Positions 18,198 through 26,770 of a stretch of 33,845 nt of DNA are shown here, piece after piece. Under the pieces are notes generated by a model that was given only the letters and a program-made list of their open reading frames with translations, was not told the origin of the DNA and did not search any database. The translations under genes were made by a program, and so were the position numbers. This DNA comes from Desulfobacteraceae bacterium (GTDB lineage Bacteria > Desulfobacterota > Desulfobacteria > Desulfobacterales > UBA11574): positions 1 to 33,845 of the forward strand of contig JAUVVL010000004.1 in NCBI GenBank assembly GCA_030604635.1, in the 5' to 3' direction. Within the stretch, counting starts at the first letter, position 1. The number at the start of each line of letters is the position of its first letter.

Positions 18198-19871
18198 TTA
18201 AATATGCTCGAAATCGGAAGATTCAATCCGCAAAGGAAGCTCGACGATGAAAGATGCTCCCTTTCCCGATTCGCTCCTGGCAGAGATCGTGCCTCCCAGT
18301 TTTTCAAGAATATCAAGACAGATCGGAAGCCCCAAACCCGTTCCCTCCTGCTTGCTGGTAAAAAGAGGTTCGAAAATCTTTTCCATGTTTTCTTCAGGGA
18401 TACCCGGACCATCATCGGTTATTGTTACGGTAACGCCGTTCGGGCGGGCGCGGGTTGCAAATATGATTTCACCGTCCTTTCCAATCGCGGTGACGGCATT
18501 TAAAACGATATTCTGAAAAACCTGGTGCAGTTTGGAAGGGTCGCTACGGACAGAGGGCAGATGATCCTGGTAATCCCGTTTTACCTTAATCCTTTTAAAA
18601 TCGAGTTCTTTGGTCAGTATTTCGATTAAATCATTCAACACATTATTTACATTTATTTCCATGATCATCGGTTCGCCGTGTCTGATAAATCCGAGGAATT
18701 TATCAATCGATTTGCGGCCGCGCGATGCCTGAGACTTGATTTGTTCCAGGCTTTTTGCGATTTCGCTTAAATTTCCTTTCAGGGTCAAATCCTCCATCCA
18801 CATGCGGGCCACATCGATATTGGCCAGGGTATCCTTGATATCGCGAAAGAAACCGTAAGAGAGCTCCATTGATGATGCCAAATAGCTGGTACAGCGAAGC
18901 TGCCTATCTAAAAACCGGATACTTTGCCGCTTGGCCTCCAGGCGTTCAACCAGATGATTGGTGCAGAGAAGCACGGTAAAAACAATCAAGATAGCCATCA
19001 AAATGAAGACAAAAACGCCGACGGCTCGCATGCGGTGCAGCGACTTTAAGGCCTCACTGCGGTCGATCTGGACGACACATAGCCAGAAAACGTTTTCGAG
19101 CCATATCGAGGCACGGATGCGTCCTTTGGATTCATTCAGCATAACCCCTTTAAAGCGTTTAAGATCTTTAAACTCGGATTGCCCCATCAACCGGCCCGCA
19201 TACCGGGGGCTGGTTTGAAATTTTCCGTTCCCGCTAACCAGAAACACGTCCATGTCCTTTGTATTGATCACTTCCGAGACCAGGTTGTCAAAAAAAACGG
19301 TGTCAACGGTGGCGCGTATGATCCAGACGCCTTCGCTGCCGGTCTGTTTAACGGCGATAATAAAGTGAGGCGCATTTCGGAAACCCATGAACACATCGCT
19401 GACGTATACGTCACTCGCCATAACGGCCTGGAACCATGCCACATTCTGGTAGTTTTTTGAAAGCAAATCATAAGGTCCCGTATAGGCAAGATGCCGGCCA
19501 TCATCATCAATGATACCCAGATCCTTAAAGCACGGCAGTTGCCTTTGCATGGACTGAAAAAGGGCTTCAAGGGTTCCCGGCCGGATCAGAGACGACAGGT
19601 CCCTGTTTTCCGATAGCTGTTTAAGATCCATGACACGTTCCGCCAGAAACTGATCTATGTCCTTCTTGTGGTAGAGCACTTCCGTGCGCAGGAGTTCCAT
19701 GGTTTTTTGCTTTAGAGCGGACGTCGCATAGTAGTACATTCCCCCGCCGATTAAAAGCAGCGGGATCAAAGCGGCGGCCAGAAGCGCCACCACAATGCTG
19801 TTCCACAAACGGCGGAAATAGGGGAAATCTTTTTTTCGAAAACGACGCGGCGTATGGTAGATTTCCGGCAT
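18198..19871 (-). CDS. Cache-domain histidine kinase-like protein with degenerate H-box
   Basis: Paralogous Cache domain (DLGIIDDDGRHLAYTGPYDLLSKNY); ATPase motifs HQVFQNIVLNAVTAI, DDGPGIPEE, EGTGLGLPI intact; H-box region reads LASSMELSYGFFRDIKDTLANI. Confidence 0.88.
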   Translation of the reverse strand: MPEIYHTPRRFRKKDFPYFRRLWNSIVVALLAAALIPLLLIGGGMYYYATSALKQKTMELLRTEVLYHKKDIDQFLAERVMDLKQLSENRDLSSLIRPGTLEALFQSMQRQLPCFKDLGIIDDDGRHLAYTGPYDLLSKNYQNVAWFQAVMASDVYVSDVFMGFRNAPHFIIAVKQTGSEGVWIIRATVDTVFFDNLVSEVINTKDMDVFLVSGNGKFQTSPRYAGRLMGQSEFKDLKRFKGVMLNESKGRIRASIWLENVFWLCVVQIDRSEALKSLHRMRAVGVFVFILMAILIVFTVLLCTNHLVERLEAKRQSIRFLDRQLRCTSYLASSMELSYGFFRDIKDTLANIDVARMWMEDLTLKGNLSEIAKSLEQIKSQASRGRKSIDKFLGFIRHGEPMIMEINVNNVLNDLIEILTKELDFKRIKVKRDYQDHLPSVRSDPSKLHQVFQNIVLNAVTAIGKDGEIIFATRARPNGVTVTITDDGPGIPEENMEKIFEPLFTSKQEGTGLGLPICLDILEKLGGTISARSESGKGASFIVELPLRIESSDFEHI

Positions 19872-19909
19872 GGCCTGTAAACCTTTCCAGCTTCCTATTT
19901 TACTTTATG

Positions 19910-20020
19910 TTCCACATACTGGAAAATATCCTGGAGCCTGATAAACCGGTCAAGAAAAAGAGTAATGGTCTTTGATCTTCATTTCCACATACTGGAAAAT
20001 ATCCTGGAGCCTGATAAACC
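19910..20020. repeat. 38 bp direct repeat (19910-19947 and 19983-20020) at the 3' end of the REC-CBS gene
   Basis: TTCCACATACTGGAAAATATCCTGGAGCCTGATAAACC present twice. Confidence 0.95.
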
Positions 20021-20816
20021 CTTTCACGGTCTCGCCCTCTACAACCGGCATGCACCGGACGTTGTTTTGGATCATCCGCCGGGCGACCTGGATGAGGTTC
20101 TCCTCGGGGTTGGTGGTTATGGGGTGGTCTGGCTGCATGACTTCGCTTAAGGTTTTGGGGGGGAGCCATTGGGGATTTTGGATCAGGTCGGACCAGACAA
20201 TGGAACGTTCGGGATGTTTTTTTTGGGCGGCATCCAGCAGATCTCGCCGGGTGACAATACCCTGAAATCGGTCGCCTGCATCCAGAACATACAGTTTTTC
20301 CTTGACCGGCATTCCCGCGTCCCTGATAAACACTTTCAGAGCTTTGACAAGCGGGTCCTGTGTTTCCAGCCGAATGAACAACGGCAAAGTGATTTCTTTA
20401 ACCAGGTTCCGGGGCCAGAGTACCGGGCGGCGTTTGATGTGCTCGACTTCGCAGGCTTCCATTATTTTTTCGGTCAGATCCTCGATATCGCAGGGCTTCA
20501 TTAAATAATCAAGGGCGCCCTCGCGAATGGCCTCCATTCCGGATTCGAGAGTGGCATAGGCGGTCAGCATGATGACCTGGGTGTGCGGAACCAGTTTTTT
20601 GATCTCAGCAAGGGTGGTTAGGCCGTTCATCCCCGGCATTTTGACATCGAGAACCACCACGTCAAAACGCTCTTTTTCCTTAACGGCATCCAGAGCCTGG
20701 AAACCGTCCAGGGCCGTGGACACCTGAAATCCTCTAAACCTTAACAGTCTGGCCATATTCAATATAAACTGTTCTTCGTCATCTACAAGCAGGACCCTTA
20801 TATTATTATTGCTCAT
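19950..20816 (-). CDS. Response regulator with REC domain and C-terminal CBS-domain pair
   Basis: VLLVDDEEQF...VVVLDVKMPGMNG...LMKPCDIEDL; then ...YVLDAGDRFQGIVTRRDLLDA... and MQPDHPITTNPEENLIQVARRMIQNNVRCMPVVEGETVKGFIRLQDIF. Confidence 0.9.
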   Translation of the reverse strand: MSNNNIRVLLVDDEEQFILNMARLLRFRGFQVSTALDGFQALDAVKEKERFDVVVLDVKMPGMNGLTTLAEIKKLVPHTQVIMLTAYATLESGMEAIREGALDYLMKPCDIEDLTEKIMEACEVEHIKRRPVLWPRNLVKEITLPLFIRLETQDPLVKALKVFIRDAGMPVKEKLYVLDAGDRFQGIVTRRDLLDAAQKKHPERSIVWSDLIQNPQWLPPKTLSEVMQPDHPITTNPEENLIQVARRMIQNNVRCMPVVEGETVKGFIRLQDIFQYVEMKIKDHYSFS

Positions 20817-20907
20817 GATATGTTACCCCCTTTGGATCGTGGCTGAATGCAACTCAAAACCATATTTCTAATTGCTGTTTTTTGGATAGGAGGCGTTTCG
20901 TTGCATT

Positions 20908-21476
20908 TTAAAAAAGATTAGCATGAAGGCGATGTAAATTCAACCGAACGTTCGACTTTTTTTCTTTTAAAAACAGAATGCAAATCAGGCTTAAAACTTC
21001 CGCCATTGCGACCATCGCAAAGGCCCAGTCAAGTCCCATATTCTGGCCTACAAAGCCAATCAAAAGGGGCCATCCCTTTTCTGACCAAAAAGTAACGGAC
21101 GAGGAGCGTCACGGACATTACCGAAAACAAGGCAGCGCCGGCCCCCTGCATTAGGCGGACAAGAATCAGCCATTGGGAGCCAAGAATAAAAGTAGCTCCC
21201 GGACGCCAGCGCAAACACCACCAGCCCCAGGCGCAGGACACGCCATTCACCCCATCGCCCTGACAGCAGCCCGCCCAGTGGTTTGACCAGAATCTCGACA
21301 ATATCATAAAGCGCGATCAATAGCCCGATGATAATAAGACCCGTCCCGGTTTCACGGGAGTAGGCAGGCAGATTGGCAGCGACAATATAGGCGCCGAAAG
21401 AAGTCACGAACCCGGTTAAGCCCAGGACCGTCAGCAGGAAAAGCTCTTTGCGCTTAATCAATGCATTGGGCGGCAA
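20908..21476 (-). pseudogene. Decayed MFS transporter
   Basis: MFS N-terminal half (LIALYDIVEILVKPLGGLLSGRWGEWRVL) continues in another frame (LGSQWLILVRLMQGAGAALFSVMSVTLLVRYF), then a third (LIGFVGQNMGLDWAFAMVAMAEVLSLICILFLKEKK); the middle is missing. Confidence 0.8.
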
Positions 21477-21489
21477 TTCGTTTAATACC

Positions 21490-22023
21490 TCATAAGGAGC
21501 AGAAAAAAACTACGGCGCAGAGTACCAGAGAAATCACCCATACCGAATGAGTTAAAGTGCCCTTGGCAACCGGGTGAAAGTGTGCATCCAGGCGTTTATG
21601 GCCATGTTCGCAAACATATGCCGGGGCCTGTCTGCCGGTTTTTTTATGCACTGTCTTTTTCCGCGTCACCCGGGCACCGCAGACTGCGCCTTCAGCACCA
21701 ATCTTCCGCTTGCAGGTCAGCCGCAGCCCAACAAGGTGGCAGGCGAGGTTATACATCCAGTTCCAGGTTATGCTGATTAAGGTTAGACATCCAAAAAATA
21801 CCAGCAAATGAGTTTTGGAAATACCGATGCCGGCAAGGTTTTCACCCAATTTTGCAGGTTGCAGAGGACCTTCCACGTTGCCGAACAACCCCAGATAATA
21901 CAGGGCAAAGCTGGCTCCCATGACGATCATGGTCCAGGCAAAGTTTTTTAGCCGTTGCTGGAAATACGTTCTGGTATTCCAGCCGGCGTGGGAGACATGG
22001 TGCCTGTCTCCTTGTTTTTTCAT
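21490..22023 (-). CDS. Two-TM membrane protein with Cys/His zinc-ribbon-like C-terminal motif
   Basis: Hydrophobic segments FAWTMIVMGASFALYYLGLF and LLVFFGCLTLISITWNWMY; then LTCKRKIGAEGAVCGARV...YVCEHGHKRLDAHFHP. Confidence 0.6.
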   Translation of the reverse strand: MKKQGDRHHVSHAGWNTRTYFQQRLKNFAWTMIVMGASFALYYLGLFGNVEGPLQPAKLGENLAGIGISKTHLLVFFGCLTLISITWNWMYNLACHLVGLRLTCKRKIGAEGAVCGARVTRKKTVHKKTGRQAPAYVCEHGHKRLDAHFHPVAKGTLTHSVWVISLVLCAVVFFCSL

Positions 22024-22074
22024 AGCATAACTCCCATCCGCTTTTTGAACTGCAATAGCGAGCGCATTCCACGC

Positions 22075-22304
22075 AGCTTGTTGAAGCGAAGCGAAAATCC
22101 CGCTTATCGGGGTTCGTAGCGCAGCGAAGATCCCGCTTATCGGGGCTGCGGGGTTAGGAATTTTAGCCCGCCAAGCTATCGGCGGGTAAACCTTTCGCCA
22201 AATTGATCCCGCAGCCTATGCTGCGGGAGTTATATAAAATCATAGCACGATTTTATTAAAGCCGGCGAATCCGAAAAGGGGACCCCGCAGCAGTACGGGG
22301 TCCC
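22075..22304. repeat. Cluster of REP-like hairpins downstream of the TauE gene
   Basis: Repeated (G)CGAAGAT/AATCCCGCTTATCGGGG; CCGCAGcctatgCTGCGG; TAAAATCatagcacGATTTTA (22235-22255); GGGACCCCGcagcagtaCGGGGTCCC (22279-22304). Confidence 0.8.
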
Positions 22305-22334
22305 GACCAGAGTTTTCGGAAAATTGAAGCCGGA

Positions 22335-23378
22335 TTAACCGGCCAGTTTTGCAATTACGTCAGGGATTATTTTATAAAAGCAGATGGCCGCTACAACACA
22401 GCAATAGGCCGGAACTACAATCTTCCACAACTTTTCGGGAAAGACCCGGGTCATGTAAGGTGCGGCCACCGCTGAAAATATCGTGGGAAGCATCAACGAC
22501 GGCAGCATAATGTAATCTATCACCACCCCCCCGGATAACAACGCGAGCCAGACCAGGATGGCGAAACTGCTCACCGTGCCCTCACATATGGCGGTAACCG
22601 CGAGCATGCTCTTGACCGGAACACCGGAGATCAGACCGCCGATGGTCACCACAGGCCCGTATCCGCCCCCGCCGACACCCTTATTGAAACCTGCCAGGGC
22701 CGCGAAACCTAACATCCGGTTCGGTCGATAAGGACGATCTTTCCTGGCCTGCCATACGGATATAACCCCCATCATCAGCAGCAGTATGGCCACATAAAGC
22801 TTGATCCATATTTTGGCCATTTTTAAATAAGCGTACACGGCGGTGATGGAAAAGGCCACGGCCAGACACCCGGCCACGGAAATGATCAACCACAATCTGA
22901 TCGTTTCCGACATGGGTTTAAATTTCCATTCCACGTTTTCAAACTCTCTGTGCAAAAATGCGCCCACGATTCCGGCCATACCCTGCTGGACCATCACAGC
23001 CGGGACGATCTGTTTGGGATCAAAGCCCATAACCAGCAGCAGCGGGGTAAGGGCGGTTCCGAATCCCATACCGGTGGAAGCGTCCATAAACTCAAAAAAC
23101 ATGGCCAGTGCCACGACACTCCAGAAGATGCCCCATTGATCCGTACCGACCCACCCTCTTTCTACGACAACCGGAGAAGCGATCCTTTGCGTGGCCTCAA
23201 ACGGATTGCCGGCCAGCCAGCACCCGACCAGAAAAACGATTAAAAATACAAAAACACCTCCCAGGGCCGCTCTTATCTGTCGCCACTCGGGAACGAGCCT
23301 TTTAAGCATGGTCTCTTTTTCGGCTTCAACCTCGCGGGCCACTTCCCATCCCATTCTTTTGTCTTTTGTTTCACTCAT
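22335..23378 (-). CDS. TauE/SafE-family permease
   Basis: Eight-plus TM helices with ...DASTGMGFGTALTPLLLVMGFDPKQIVPAVMVQQGMAGIVGA... and GFNKGVGGGGYGPVVTIGGLISGVPVKSMLAVT. Confidence 0.9.
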   Translation of the reverse strand: MSETKDKRMGWEVAREVEAEKETMLKRLVPEWRQIRAALGGVFVFLIVFLVGCWLAGNPFEATQRIASPVVVERGWVGTDQWGIFWSVVALAMFFEFMDASTGMGFGTALTPLLLVMGFDPKQIVPAVMVQQGMAGIVGAFLHREFENVEWKFKPMSETIRLWLIISVAGCLAVAFSITAVYAYLKMAKIWIKLYVAILLLMMGVISVWQARKDRPYRPNRMLGFAALAGFNKGVGGGGYGPVVTIGGLISGVPVKSMLAVTAICEGTVSSFAILVWLALLSGGVVIDYIMLPSLMLPTIFSAVAAPYMTRVFPEKLWKIVVPAYCCVVAAICFYKIIPDVIAKLAG

Positions 23379-23456
23379 AATTTAAACCTTCCTTTTTGCC
23401 AGTGTTAATATTAATTTAAACTTCTGATTTCCATATAATACTCTTATTATATATTC

Positions 23457-24515
23457 CTACCCATGAGCCGTGCCGATGTTCATGGCAAATTGAAGCACCA
23501 CATAACAAAGGTACACGCCCAGAAGATAAACTCCCTGCCAGCGCTTGAAAAAGCCATCCTTGTTCATGGAAATAAAAACCCTGAAGGACCAGAGGATGAT
23601 GAGCATGGCCGGGAAGTGGAAATGGAAAAAGTTGGGAGAAATCGCAAGGTCTCTGGCAGTGGACGCAGCGCCGATGACAAACAGACAGTTCAAGACATCT
23701 GCTCCCACAACATTACCTACCGCGATTTCCGGATGTCCTTTCCTGACAGAGGTTATGGCTGCCATCAGTTCGGGCAGGGATGTCCCGAACGCCACCATGG
23801 TAGCTGCAATGACATCCTCGGGCACACCAACTCGGAAGGCAATTTCCGACGCGCTGGGAACCAGCACCCGCGCGGCCAGCACTACCAAAAACAGACCTCC
23901 AAGAAGCATAAACCAGCATTTGCCCAGGCCCGTCAATTCGCCATCATCTTCGTCTCCTTCATCCAGGGCCAGATCCCCGCCCTGCCTGGCCCAGACATAG
24001 GTCATGTACATATAGATGCCCAGTAAAACCAGAAGGAAAATACCCACCGGTCGCGTCAGCATCGGCTCGCTCTTGGCGAGGAGCATAGCGCCAAGCGAAA
24101 TAAATACAAGCAGCGTTGCCGATCCCACCTGGCACCAGCCGGTCCGATTAAGAATGTATCTGTTTACCGGAACGACGGCCAGTATGCATGTCATCCCGAA
24201 GATCAGGCCGGTGTCGGCAATGATGGAGCCCACGCCATTTCCCAGAGCCAAACCCGGGTTGCCCATAAATGCTGCCATAACCGAAACAAATGCTTCCGGC
24301 ATAGTTGTCCCCAGTGAAATAATCGTGGCGCCGATGACGATTTTGGGCAAACCGGTTCGCCGGGCCAGATCGACAACGCCGTCAATCATCCAGTCAGCCC
24401 CCTTGGATAAAACAATGATGCTGACCACGGCGATAAGTAACAAAGCGTAGGTGGAAAATCCGGCGATTAAATTGTTTAAGAGCGTTTCATCTCCAATCCA
24501 GCGTAAAACAACCAT
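23457..24515 (-). CDS. CaCA-family sodium/calcium exchanger-like antiporter
   Basis: Two alpha repeats: IVIGATIISLGTTMPEAFVSVMAAFMGNPGLALGNGVGSIIADTGLI and VIAATMVAFGTSLPELMAAITSVRKGHPEIAVGNVVGADVLNCLFVIG. Confidence 0.93.
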   Translation of the reverse strand: MVVLRWIGDETLLNNLIAGFSTYALLLIAVVSIIVLSKGADWMIDGVVDLARRTGLPKIVIGATIISLGTTMPEAFVSVMAAFMGNPGLALGNGVGSIIADTGLIFGMTCILAVVPVNRYILNRTGWCQVGSATLLVFISLGAMLLAKSEPMLTRPVGIFLLVLLGIYMYMTYVWARQGGDLALDEGDEDDGELTGLGKCWFMLLGGLFLVVLAARVLVPSASEIAFRVGVPEDVIAATMVAFGTSLPELMAAITSVRKGHPEIAVGNVVGADVLNCLFVIGAASTARDLAISPNFFHFHFPAMLIILWSFRVFISMNKDGFFKRWQGVYLLGVYLCYVVLQFAMNIGTAHG

Positions 24516-24566
24516 AACCTCTACTCCCTGTTTAAATTTATATTTAAAAGCATTATACTTCTGATA

Positions 24567-24582
24567 AACAAAAGGCGTGCCA
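24567..24582 (-). promoter_or_regulatory. Candidate sigma-54 promoter upstream of the CaCA gene
   Basis: Minus strand TGGCACGCCTTTTGTT (GG-N10-GT; -12 element off by one base from TTGC). Confidence 0.5.
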
Positions 24583-24674
24583 AAAAATACCTGTGAAAAG
24601 TAAAAACATAACTTATTAATATATTAATGATTGTGGCGCTGGAATTAGATTGACTTGTCATAAAAATGTCAGAT

Positions 24675-24710
24675 CCGGACCCTTTACCGGACCCTTTACC
24701 GGACCCTTTA
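24675..24710. repeat. 12 bp x 3 tandem repeat CCGGACCCTTTA
   Basis: Three consecutive identical 12-mers. Confidence 0.97.
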
Positions 24711-24799
24711 GTGGACAATTCAAGGATGAAATTGTCACCTGTTTGTTTACACTGTCGTAGTATTAATTCAGACTTCTGAATAAATGGGTACCCAGAAGT

Positions 24800-24886
24800 A
24801 TTCGGGCGATCCGGTTTTAAAGCGGGTCACTGTTCGAGGGTGTTAGCGAGCGAGTTTAACGCGGTTTAAAACCGGATCACCTGAAT
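24800..24886. repeat. Palindromic intergenic element with ~22 bp inverted ends
   Basis: ATTCGGGCGATCCGGTTTTAAA ... TTTAAAACCGGATCACCTGAAT (3 mismatches between arms). Confidence 0.85.
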
Positions 24887-24942
24887 GCGATAATGTTTTT
24901 ACAGGCCCAAATGTTACAATCTTTCTAAGAAAAGTTTTAATA

Positions 24943-24958
24943 TGGCACTTTTATTGCA
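24943..24958 (+). promoter_or_regulatory. Candidate sigma-54 (-24/-12) promoter upstream of the CBS protein
   Basis: TGGCACTTTTATTGCA: matches TGGCAC-N5-TTGCA with GG-N10-GC spacing. Confidence 0.75.
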
Positions 24959-25066
24959 GTTACAACCGCAGTTCCTTATTTCGTCAGCAATAAATTTTGT
25001 GCATTTTGTGGCAAAAGAAATTCTAAACTAAGGAAAGCCTCTTTTTTTCAAATTTACAGGGGAATA

Positions 25067-25315
25067 ATGAGGGAACAGAGAGCAAAAGATATCGTTCTTC
25101 CTTTTAAGGATGGTATGCCGCTTCATCCATCAGTAACCATGAGCGACAAAATAGTTCATGCCATTGAGGTGATGGTGAAAAATGACCTCAAGAGTATCGC
25201 TGTAGTCCATAACAAGCGACCTATCGGTATGATCCGTCTTGAAGACGCTTTCCGAAAGCTGGGGCTTTCAGCGCCACAGAAAGAACGCTTAAGTAAAAAA
25301 TGGAAAAACCATTGA
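25067..25315 (+). CDS. Small stand-alone CBS-domain-like protein
   Basis: ITV-type CBS half-module: HAIEVMVKNDLKSIAVVHNKRPIGMIRLEDAFRKLG; RBS AGGGGA upstream of ATG. Confidence 0.75.
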   Translation: MREQRAKDIVLPFKDGMPLHPSVTMSDKIVHAIEVMVKNDLKSIAVVHNKRPIGMIRLEDAFRKLGLSAPQKERLSKKWKNH

Positions 25316-25349
25316 ATCAGGCCTGCCGTGTTCCTTTAGCTCTAGTACT

Positions 25350-26762
25350 TTAAACTTCCTTTTCGAATTTGTTCCTGAAATCCACGGCATCAATATCCGT
25401 TTCTTTCATCAGCCGGTGAAGGTATTGCCGTTGAATCCCGCCGATTTCGGCAGCCCTGCTGACGTTCCCGTTGCTTTTTTTCAGAAGTGTTTGAATATAC
25501 TCCCGATAAAATTTCCGGATCATCTTCTCTTTGGCGGTCTTGAAGTCCAGCCCGTTTACATCCTCATTGAAATCCGGATATAAAGGCTCGCGTTCATTAT
25601 CCAGGTATAGATCTCTTTTTTCCAGCGTATCGGTTCTGCAAAAGATTACCGCCCGCTCGATGATATTTTCCAACTCTCTGACATTGCCGGGAAAGTCCTG
25701 TGAAAGAATGGTCTGCATGGCCTCCGGCGAGATCGTACGGATATCTTTCTGATTAGCGCGGGCAAATTTTTTAAGAAAATGATAACTTAGAAGCGGAATG
25801 TCCTTTTTCCGTTCGTTGAGGGGCGGCAGTTCAATATGAATCACATTCAGACGATAATAAAGATCTTCCCTGAAACGTTTTTCTTTGATGGCCGTCTTGA
25901 GATTTTGATTTGTGGCGGCAATAAAACGCAGATCCGTCTTTTCAGTGACCAGACTCCCGACCGCTTTATGCTCGCCCTCCTGGAGGAGTCGCAGAATTTT
26001 CATCTGCATGTGAAGGCTGAGGTCGCCAATTTCATCCAGAAAAAGGGTTCCTCCATGAGCCTCTTCAACCAATCCCTTTTTATCTTTCCACGCACCGGTA
26101 AAGGCACCTTTCACATGGCCAAAGAGCTCGCTTTCAATGACCTGTTCAGGGATGGCCGCACAATTTACGGTGACCATTTTTTTTGAAGACCTCAAACTGT
26201 TCTCATGGATGGCTTTGGCGATCAATTCCTTTCCGGTCCCGCTGTGGCCGGTAATCAATACGGTAGCCATGGTTGGCGCCACCTGTTTGATACGTTGAGA
26301 TATCTCCTTCAACTCCGGTGTTGAGCCGACCAGGCCTGAAAGATTCGTTTTTCCAGCCAAAGCTTGGCGAAGGGTCTTATTCTCTTTGACGATCTCCTGC
26401 CACTTCATGGCCTTGTCAATGGTAAGCAGGATTCGTTCGCGCCGGAAGGGTTTGGTTATATAATCATAAGCACCTTTTTGAATTGCTTCCACAGCCGTTT
26501 CAATGGTGGCATAGGCCGTCATAATCACGACAGAAATATCCGGGTTGATTTTCGTGACTTGCTCGAGAAGTTTGATGCCGTCCACTTTCGGCATCTTTAA
26601 ATCGGTAATTACCAGATCAAAATGACGCTCCCTTAACAATTCAAGGGCCTTGAAAGCACTCGCCTCCGTGACCGGTTCATGCTCCGTGCCATCGGAAATA
26701 ATTCTTCCCAAAAGAACCAGCATGTCTTTCTCATCATCAATGATTAATATTCTGCCAGACAC
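25350..26762 (-). CDS. NtrC-family sigma-54-dependent response regulator (REC-AAA+-Fis)
   Basis: ILIIDDEKDMLVLLG...VITDLKMPKVDG; GHSGTGKELIAKAIH; GAFTGAWKDKKG; GTLFLDEIGDLSLHMQ; C-terminal HTH NVSRAAEIGGIQRQYLHRLMK. Confidence 0.95.
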   Translation of the reverse strand: MSGRILIIDDEKDMLVLLGRIISDGTEHEPVTEASAFKALELLRERHFDLVITDLKMPKVDGIKLLEQVTKINPDISVVIMTAYATIETAVEAIQKGAYDYITKPFRRERILLTIDKAMKWQEIVKENKTLRQALAGKTNLSGLVGSTPELKEISQRIKQVAPTMATVLITGHSGTGKELIAKAIHENSLRSSKKMVTVNCAAIPEQVIESELFGHVKGAFTGAWKDKKGLVEEAHGGTLFLDEIGDLSLHMQMKILRLLQEGEHKAVGSLVTEKTDLRFIAATNQNLKTAIKEKRFREDLYYRLNVIHIELPPLNERKKDIPLLSYHFLKKFARANQKDIRTISPEAMQTILSQDFPGNVRELENIIERAVIFCRTDTLEKRDLYLDNEREPLYPDFNEDVNGLDFKTAKEKMIRKFYREYIQTLLKKSNGNVSRAAEIGGIQRQYLHRLMKETDIDAVDFRNKFEKEV

Positions 26763-26770
26763 CTATCCTC

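Noticed and set aside
24675-24710. CRISPR-like array
   Set aside because: Three contiguous 12-mers without spacers and no cas genes in the window.
24521-24718. ORF with MSTKGSGKGSGKGSGSD tandem motif
   Set aside because: The Gly-Ser-Lys repeat is just translation of the 12 bp intergenic tandem repeat, and there is no support for a coding role.
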